Virus record (IMG/VR): IMGVR_UViG_3300033144_001287 | Span: 1 to 26,342 of that record | Strand: one strand, 5' to 3' | Length of the DNA: 26,342 nt | Source of the DNA: a virus | Shown: piece after piece, positions 22,210 through 26,342 of the stretch | Numbering within the stretch: the stretch's first letter is position 1 | How the letters are laid out: each line of letters starts with the position of its first letter | Position numbers and translations under genes: made by a program | The notes under the pieces: generated by a model | Database searches by the model: none | What the model was told of the DNA's origin: nothing | Seen by the model: only the letters and a program-made list of their open reading frames with translations

Positions 22210-23676
22210 TCAGAGTGCGTAGAGGACGAACTCGTTGTCTATTCCCATTTTTGGGTTGAGTCGCGCCGACGCTGGTGCGGTCGTATCATCATCGTGGTCA
22301 TAGGGGGCATTCACAGAGCTGCCGTAATCCCCGCCGGTAAGAGTGCTTGTCGTGTCGTAAACCTGCACCTCATCTCGGTTCCCGTCTGAGATCCCAGTGA
22401 ACTGCAACGCAGGGGCGCGGAACTCAAACATATTCCCAGAATCCGTACCCACGGTAAGCCGCATACGAGAGGACTCGCCAACGAGGAACCGAGACCAGAA
22501 CTCATAATCAGCATCCAACACCGCGTCAGGGTTCCATGTCATTTGAGGATTGCGCCCGGTGATAATACACGGGCTATACCCCGAGATCTCGTTTGTATCT
22601 TCCCTCACCGACAGCTCATTGTTCATGTTGAGCGTCAGGGAGTTGAAAACCAAATCGGTGACGGAAACTGCGTCGGAAGCGCCTGCGCTCGAATCCTGAA
22701 TACCCATACTGACCCCAACAAACGCCGGGGGTATCGGACGGCCTTCTGCTGTGGATCTGAGGTGTGGAGCCACCGCGGCGGTGACCGAATGGAGCCTCCC
22801 CATGAAGGTAAAGTTCATGAGCACTCGGTCGCCTGCAACAAAAACAAACTCTACGTTTCCACGACACCCCGACGCCTGGATGCCAAGACGATCCCCAGAC
22901 ACGCCAACCGTAGATGGCCCCGCCTCGAACTCCATACTAAGCGATCCACCCCAAAAAGGGCTCGCTGCTTCGGTCGCGCCAAGCTGTATCCCCGAAGTGG
23001 TCCACCAGGCAACACCGCTCGCTGCCACAACGTCAGCAGAAAGCTCGCCATAGTTCCCGCTGATCTCACCGATGAGTTCATCACCAGACGTTCCTGTAGG
23101 CGGGACGGATGCGCCAGTGGCAATCAGATAGACGCCATCGTCATACCCCGTGTCCCCGATGATCCGACCAACCTGCTGACCGGCGACATAGGCTGGCGTG
23201 CCTGTTGTAGACGTAGAGACATTTTCTTTGTGGAGGAGAAACGTAGGCGGTCCCTCCACTCCTCCGTTGGTGAGCGCGGCGGTCAAATTGGCCTTGTATA
23301 GCTTATTTCCGTTCACCGCAGCCCCCCCAGAAGCGGCAAGCCCGTCTGCCGCTTGAAAGCCGCACGCCTTTAGGAGCGTGCTCCACCGAGGCGGGGTTGC
23401 GGCTGTTCCACTCCCGTTCAGCTCCACCGAGAAGCTGAACTCCACCATAGCACTAGGCGCTGTGCTTCCTACAGTCGTAGCTGCCGTCCCCGGCGCAATC
23501 AAAGGAACCTGCGTGATCGAACCCCGAGTCGGGTTTCTCTCTTTTGTGGAGGACGTAATGGTGAAGGTCGGCTCCGTGGTCTCGCAATAGAAGTTTTCAG
23601 CACCCGGAGAGAAATAGGTGCCCTCTACGGACTCCTCCCTAAACCGAATTTTGCGATCAAATTGCTTGATGGACAT
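22210..23676 (-). CDS. Tail tube protein, paralog B
   Basis: A 488-aa protein, second of two tandem paralogs. ATG 23676 has AAGGAG 8 nt upstream. Shared conserved blocks with its neighbour include KERNPTRGSITQVPLI (45-60), APSAMVEFSFSVELNGSG (73-90), PPRW and LLKACGF (95-107), and in the C-terminal half CRGNVEFVF, RVLMNFTFMG, EGRPIPPAFVG, NPDAVLDA and QVYDTTSTLTGG. These fit tail tube proteins that stack into rings around the tape measure. Residues about 113-270 differ strongly between the paralogs. At about 480 aa it is roughly twice the length of a minimal tube protein, so the variable middle is probably an outer decoration. It could be a second tube subunit or a specialised ring protein. 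Confidence 0.75.
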   Translation of the reverse strand: MSIKQFDRKIRFREESVEGTYFSPGAENFYCETTEPTFTITSSTKERNPTRGSITQVPLIAPGTAATTVGSTAPSAMVEFSFSVELNGSGTAATPPRWSTLLKACGFQAADGLAASGGAAVNGNKLYKANLTAALTNGGVEGPPTFLLHKENVSTSTTGTPAYVAGQQVGRIIGDTGYDDGVYLIATGASVPPTGTSGDELIGEISGNYGELSADVVAASGVAWWTTSGIQLGATEAASPFWGGSLSMEFEAGPSTVGVSGDRLGIQASGCRGNVEFVFVAGDRVLMNFTFMGRLHSVTAAVAPHLRSTAEGRPIPPAFVGVSMGIQDSSAGASDAVSVTDLVFNSLTLNMNNELSVREDTNEISGYSPCIITGRNPQMTWNPDAVLDADYEFWSRFLVGESSRMRLTVGTDSGNMFEFRAPALQFTGISDGNRDEVQVYDTTSTLTGGDYGSSVNAPYDHDDDTTAPASARLNPKMGIDNEFVLYAL

Positions 23677-23694
23677 AGCTGGATCTCCTTCTTG

Positions 23695-25101
23695 CTAGAG
23701 TTGGTACAGGACAATCTCGTTGTCTACGCCCATCTTGTCATTCAGGGCCACGGAAGCCACAGTGCTTGCATCGTCGAAGACTTCCTCGACGGACGACCCG
23801 TATTCACCGCCCGTCAAGGTGCTCGTCGTATCGTAGACCTGCACCTCGTCTCGGTTTCCATCAGCGATCCCAGTGAACTGTATCGCTGGCATTTTGAATA
23901 AGAACTTGTTGCCGCTCGTAGTCCCGATGTCGAGTCTCGTCCGTGAGGTCTCTCCAATCAAGAACCGATCCCAGAAGGGGTAGGTGGCATCAAGGACGGC
24001 ATCAGGGTTCCAGGTCAGTTGAGGGTTTCTCCCCGTGATGTGGCACACGCCATATCCCGAGGCATGGTTCACATCCTGCCGCACGGCCAGCTCATTGTTC
24101 ATGTTGAGCGTAAGGGCATCGAAGATCAGTCCGGGTACGGCGGTGGCGTTTGTTGCGCCCGCACTCGAATCCTGAATAGTCATCCCTGCCCCAACAAATG
24201 CCGGGGGTATCGGACGACCCTCTGCGGCGGCGGGGTCACCTATGCCCTCGTCGTATGCGTACATGCGCCCCATGAAGGTAAAGTTCATGAGCACTCGATC
24301 ACCCGCTTGGAACACAAACTCCACGTTTCCACGACATCCGGTAGCCACGATTACCGACGCCGTGGGAGGTGCCCCCGCGTCCTGATTGATTACGAACGCC
24401 ATCGATAAGGATGAAGCGCCCGTGCCTCCAAGCTCCTGCCCAGAAACAGGGAACCACGCACACCCCGAGGCCGCACCATCCTCGTCGGCTTCGAAGGTAG
24501 TGCCCGTAAGCGCGTTGCTTAGGCTCCCCGTGACATTATCCGTATCCGCAACCGAGAGGGCCGATCCAGCCTTCACATAATAGAGCGTCCCATCGTCATA
24601 CGCGAGGTCGCCGATCACCCTCCCCATGCGGGTTGCAGGGGCATAGGGTATAAGCGTTTGTGCGGATAAGTTTTCCTTATGGAGCATCCATGCAGCGGTG
24701 CCGGTAAGATTCCCCCCGGTAACCGGCACTTCCCACAGTGCGCGGGCGGTGGAAGGGGAACCACCAGAATCGAACCCATCGGCAGCGTCAAACCCGCAAG
24801 CCTTTAGAAGTTCTCCCCAACGCGGAGGTGTACCTTTTGTCCCACTTCCGTTCAGCTCCACCGAGAAGCTGAACTCCACCATCGCGCTAGGCGCTGTAGC
24901 AGAAGTGCCAGCCGCGATCAACGGAACCTGTGTGATCGAACCCCGAGTCGGGTTTCTTTCCACGGTACGGTTCGTGACTGTCCAAGTCGGCTCGGTGGTT
25001 TCGATGTAATTTGCAGCGGCGTAGGACGCGCCGAGAGCGTAAGTCCCCTCCGTAGCTTCCCGCTGAATGAATAGTTTTCTGTCAAACGTCTTGAATGCCA
25101 T
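23695..25101 (-). CDS. Tail tube protein, paralog A
   Basis: A 468-aa protein with ATG 25101 and AAAGGA 8 nt upstream, ending in TAG. It shares with paralog B the conserved N-terminal (VERNPTRGSITQVPLIAAG, SAMVEFSFSVELNGSG) and C-terminal blocks (CRGNVEFVF, GRPIPPAFVGAGMTIQDSS, TLNMNNELAVRQD, GNRDEVQVYDTTSTLTGGEY), while the middle third is divergent. The two genes are separated by 18 bp and also match at DNA level over several blocks, for example around 22690-22740 with 24171-24220, consistent with a tandem duplication. The upstream neighbour is a tail terminator-like gene, as expected for the first tube gene. Which paralog forms the main tube cannot be told from sequence. Confidence 0.8.
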   Translation of the reverse strand: MAFKTFDRKLFIQREATEGTYALGASYAAANYIETTEPTWTVTNRTVERNPTRGSITQVPLIAAGTSATAPSAMVEFSFSVELNGSGTKGTPPRWGELLKACGFDAADGFDSGGSPSTARALWEVPVTGGNLTGTAAWMLHKENLSAQTLIPYAPATRMGRVIGDLAYDDGTLYYVKAGSALSVADTDNVTGSLSNALTGTTFEADEDGAASGCAWFPVSGQELGGTGASSLSMAFVINQDAGAPPTASVIVATGCRGNVEFVFQAGDRVLMNFTFMGRMYAYDEGIGDPAAAEGRPIPPAFVGAGMTIQDSSAGATNATAVPGLIFDALTLNMNNELAVRQDVNHASGYGVCHITGRNPQLTWNPDAVLDATYPFWDRFLIGETSRTRLDIGTTSGNKFLFKMPAIQFTGIADGNRDEVQVYDTTSTLTGGEYGSSVEEVFDDASTVASVALNDKMGVDNEIVLYQL

Positions 25102-25128
25102 GTGAGGGTTCCTTTGTTCGGTTCTGGG

Positions 25129-25623
25129 TCAGGTGGGCTGGTTGAGGTCATCCCATTCGGTTCGATACGATATCGCCAAAACGACATTGGCACTCGTGTA
25201 GGGCTCGTCATCAGTGGGATAAAATACTTCGTCAACGGAGACACGAGTATTAAGCGCGTTCGCGTTCCGATAGCGGTCGATTAGGACGGCTTTGTGGACA
25301 TCACGGATGAAGCGTTCGAGCTTGCTCGCCGCGCCGGTTCGCGTCCGAAGAAACAGCGTGAGCTGTAGCTGGAACGTCGCCGCGATGGTTAGCGTTCCTT
25401 GCGTACCCTCTTTGTCGTACTCTGTGGATAGGGGGACCAGGACGATGGCCGGAAACTCCTTCAGCTCCATCGGACCCGCATCAATGCGCTGGATGTTTTG
25501 GACCTCGGTGTAGTACGCATCCCCTGCACCGGAACCGGCACCGGCAGCGATCAACGGGAGAGCCGTGTTCTGGATATCGTCGATGATCGCTTCCTTCACC
25601 GGAGATCCGCTAGGAGGGGGCAT
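25129..25623 (-). CDS. Tail terminator-like protein (gpU position)
   Basis: A 164-aa protein with ATG 25623 and GGAGGAG 10 nt upstream, starting 14 bp inside the end of the previous gene. It has the layout of small tail terminators that cap the tube and fix its end: an N-terminal helix (VKEAIIDDIQNTALPLI), central strands around FPAIVLVPLSTEYDKEG, a strand FQLQLTLFLRTRTG, a helix SKLERFIRDVHKAVLID, and a closing strand ANVVLAISYRTEWDDL. Sequence motifs are weak in this family, so the call rests on size, predicted fold and position just before the tube genes. A head-tail or minor tail protein is the alternative. Confidence 0.6.
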   Translation of the reverse strand: MPPPSGSPVKEAIIDDIQNTALPLIAAGAGSGAGDAYYTEVQNIQRIDAGPMELKEFPAIVLVPLSTEYDKEGTQGTLTIAATFQLQLTLFLRTRTGAASKLERFIRDVHKAVLIDRYRNANALNTRVSVDEVFYPTDDEPYTSANVVLAISYRTEWDDLNQPT

Positions 25624-26014
25624 TCGTCAACATCTCCTCCAGCACGACGCTGAATGCGTACTGGTTGTGCGCCCGCTTTCGCAGCAGGAACGGCGCGGCC
25701 TTCATCCGAACAACCAGAGCCTCGGTCCCACTGTAGGCTTCGTTTGTCGTCGTGTAATTGATCCCGAGCGCACCACCCAGGGAGGTCTTCCACAGCGCCA
25801 TCGCCCGGTTGTACTCTGTCTTCGTCGCCAGTCGGAAATTCAACGTGAACTCACGAATGCCAGCCTGCCCCTGGGCCGACTCGCTGGAGAACGTCTGCCT
25901 ACGCTGGACGAGCGGACCAGCCCAAGGCGTGCGGACTCCACGACGGCGCACGCTCACCGCGACGGGGTAAGTGTCAGGCACAACATCCCAGGTCTCGACA
26001 CCCGAGTACGCCAT
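25610..26014 (-). CDS. Minor tail protein of unknown exact role
   Basis: A 134-aa protein with ATG 26014 overlapping the previous stop as TGATG. Residues about 53-134 (FTLNFRLATKTEYNRAMALW, then APFLLRKRAHNQYAFSVVLE) read like a small strand-helix-strand domain with a closing beta strand ending in VLEEML, a pattern also seen in Dit/DUF2460-type tail proteins. The N-terminal 45 residues are basic (SVRRRGVRTPWAGP). It sits between a gpZ-like and a tail terminator-like gene, so a role in tail completion or joining is likely. No specific family is recognised with confidence. Confidence 0.5.
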   Translation of the reverse strand: MAYSGVETWDVVPDTYPVAVSVRRRGVRTPWAGPLVQRRQTFSSESAQGQAGIREFTLNFRLATKTEYNRAMALWKTSLGGALGINYTTTNEAYSGTEALVVRMKAAPFLLRKRAHNQYAFSVVLEEMLTNAPS

Positions 26015-26342
26015 CAGCCTTTCGCCTCCACAAGGACACGAAGCAATCTCCGCGCTATCTTCGGACCGTGCTGCTTCGTGATGATCTCGACCTCGGCCTG
26101 CGCGTCCAACCTGCCAGGAACCTTGACCTTCTTTCGCAGGATATAGAGCGCGGTGACATCCCCCTCCGTGCCCTTCTTGACGGCAAGAAGGGGAGACGAT
26201 TTCTTTAAAGGAACAAAGAAGATCCGCCCCATGTCCGTGTAGTACCCGCGCCGACCCTTCACTGAATACTTGCGAATCTTCGCCGCTGCCTTCAGAACGC
26301 CTCTGCCAGTCATCGCGGACTCAAGCGGGACCGTCAAGAACC
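26014..26342 (-). CDS. 5'-truncated tail completion protein (gpZ-like)
   Basis: The frame is open to the right edge of the window, so the true start probably lies outside; an internal TTG at 26337 is not a convincing start. The visible 107 or so residues are basic. The middle (GRIFFVPLKKSSPLLAVKKG, then ALYILRKKVKVPGRLDAQ) and the helical end (HGPKIARRLLRVLVEAKG) resemble the C-terminal half of minor tail Z/tail completion proteins, which often read 'YxLxxxVxVPxR' before a final helix. The position at the head side of the tail operon agrees. Its stop overlaps the next ATG as TGATG. Confidence 0.45.
   Translation of the reverse strand, partial: FLTVPLESAMTGRGVLKAAAKIRKYSVKGRRGYYTDMGRIFFVPLKKSSPLLAVKKGTEGDVTALYILRKKVKVPGRLDAQAEVEIITKQHGPKIARRLLRVLVEAKG

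Overview
The window looks like part of the genome of a long-tailed double-stranded DNA bacteriophage, or a prophage of one, with a non-contractile (siphovirus-type) tail. The evidence is a long leftward block in the tail-gene order of lambda-like phages and gene transfer agents: neck or tail completion, tube, assembly chaperones, tape measure, tip proteins, receptor-binding proteins, lysis. No terminase, portal, capsid, integrase, RNA polymerase or tRNA gene is visible. Head genes probably lie beyond the right edge, upstream of the leftward operon. A Gram-negative host is inferred from the lambda-type tail tip and a lipobox protein shaped like a spanin. The sequence is moderately GC-rich by eye, and genes are tightly packed with ATGA, GTGA or TGATG overlaps.

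Left part, positions 1-2893, + strand: six consecutive translationally coupled genes. The first is cut by the window edge. Three small ones are unrecognised. Then come a probable i-type (destabilase-family) lysozyme with a C-terminal zinc-finger-like tail, and a DUF932-like protein. Gene junctions here reuse a conserved Shine-Dalgarno/start segment.

Middle, 2894-3309: a non-coding zone between convergent operons. It holds a perfect 11-bp inverted repeat enclosing a second stem, a strong G/C terminator for the rightward genes, short direct repeats, and a two-stem terminator for the leftward genes.

Right part, 3310-26342, - strand, in transcription order from the right edge: a cut gpZ-like tail protein, a minor tail protein, a tail terminator-like protein, two paralogous tail tube proteins, two tail assembly chaperone ORFs overlapping by GTGA, a 1451-aa tape measure protein, an 885-aa distal tail (Dit/gpM-like) protein with large insertions, a gpL-like protein with four C-terminal cysteines, an NlpC/P60 peptidase (gpK-like), and a 2524-aa TipJ-type hub protein with several lectin-like insertions. 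After these come a two-helix membrane protein, two small fibre proteins, and three small membrane or lipid-anchored proteins that look like a lysis cassette.

How the parts fit together: the tape measure and chaperones set tail length (about 0.2 micrometres from the residue-length rule) while the tube proteins polymerise. The Dit, L-like, K-like and TipJ proteins form the tip. The lectin-like and glycine-rich insertions and the small fibres probably bind the host surface. The small membrane proteins and the opposite-strand lysozyme would act in lysis. The most unusual points are the heavily decorated tip proteins, the lysozyme family, the duplicated tube gene, the possible one-protein spanin, and the structured convergent intergenic region.
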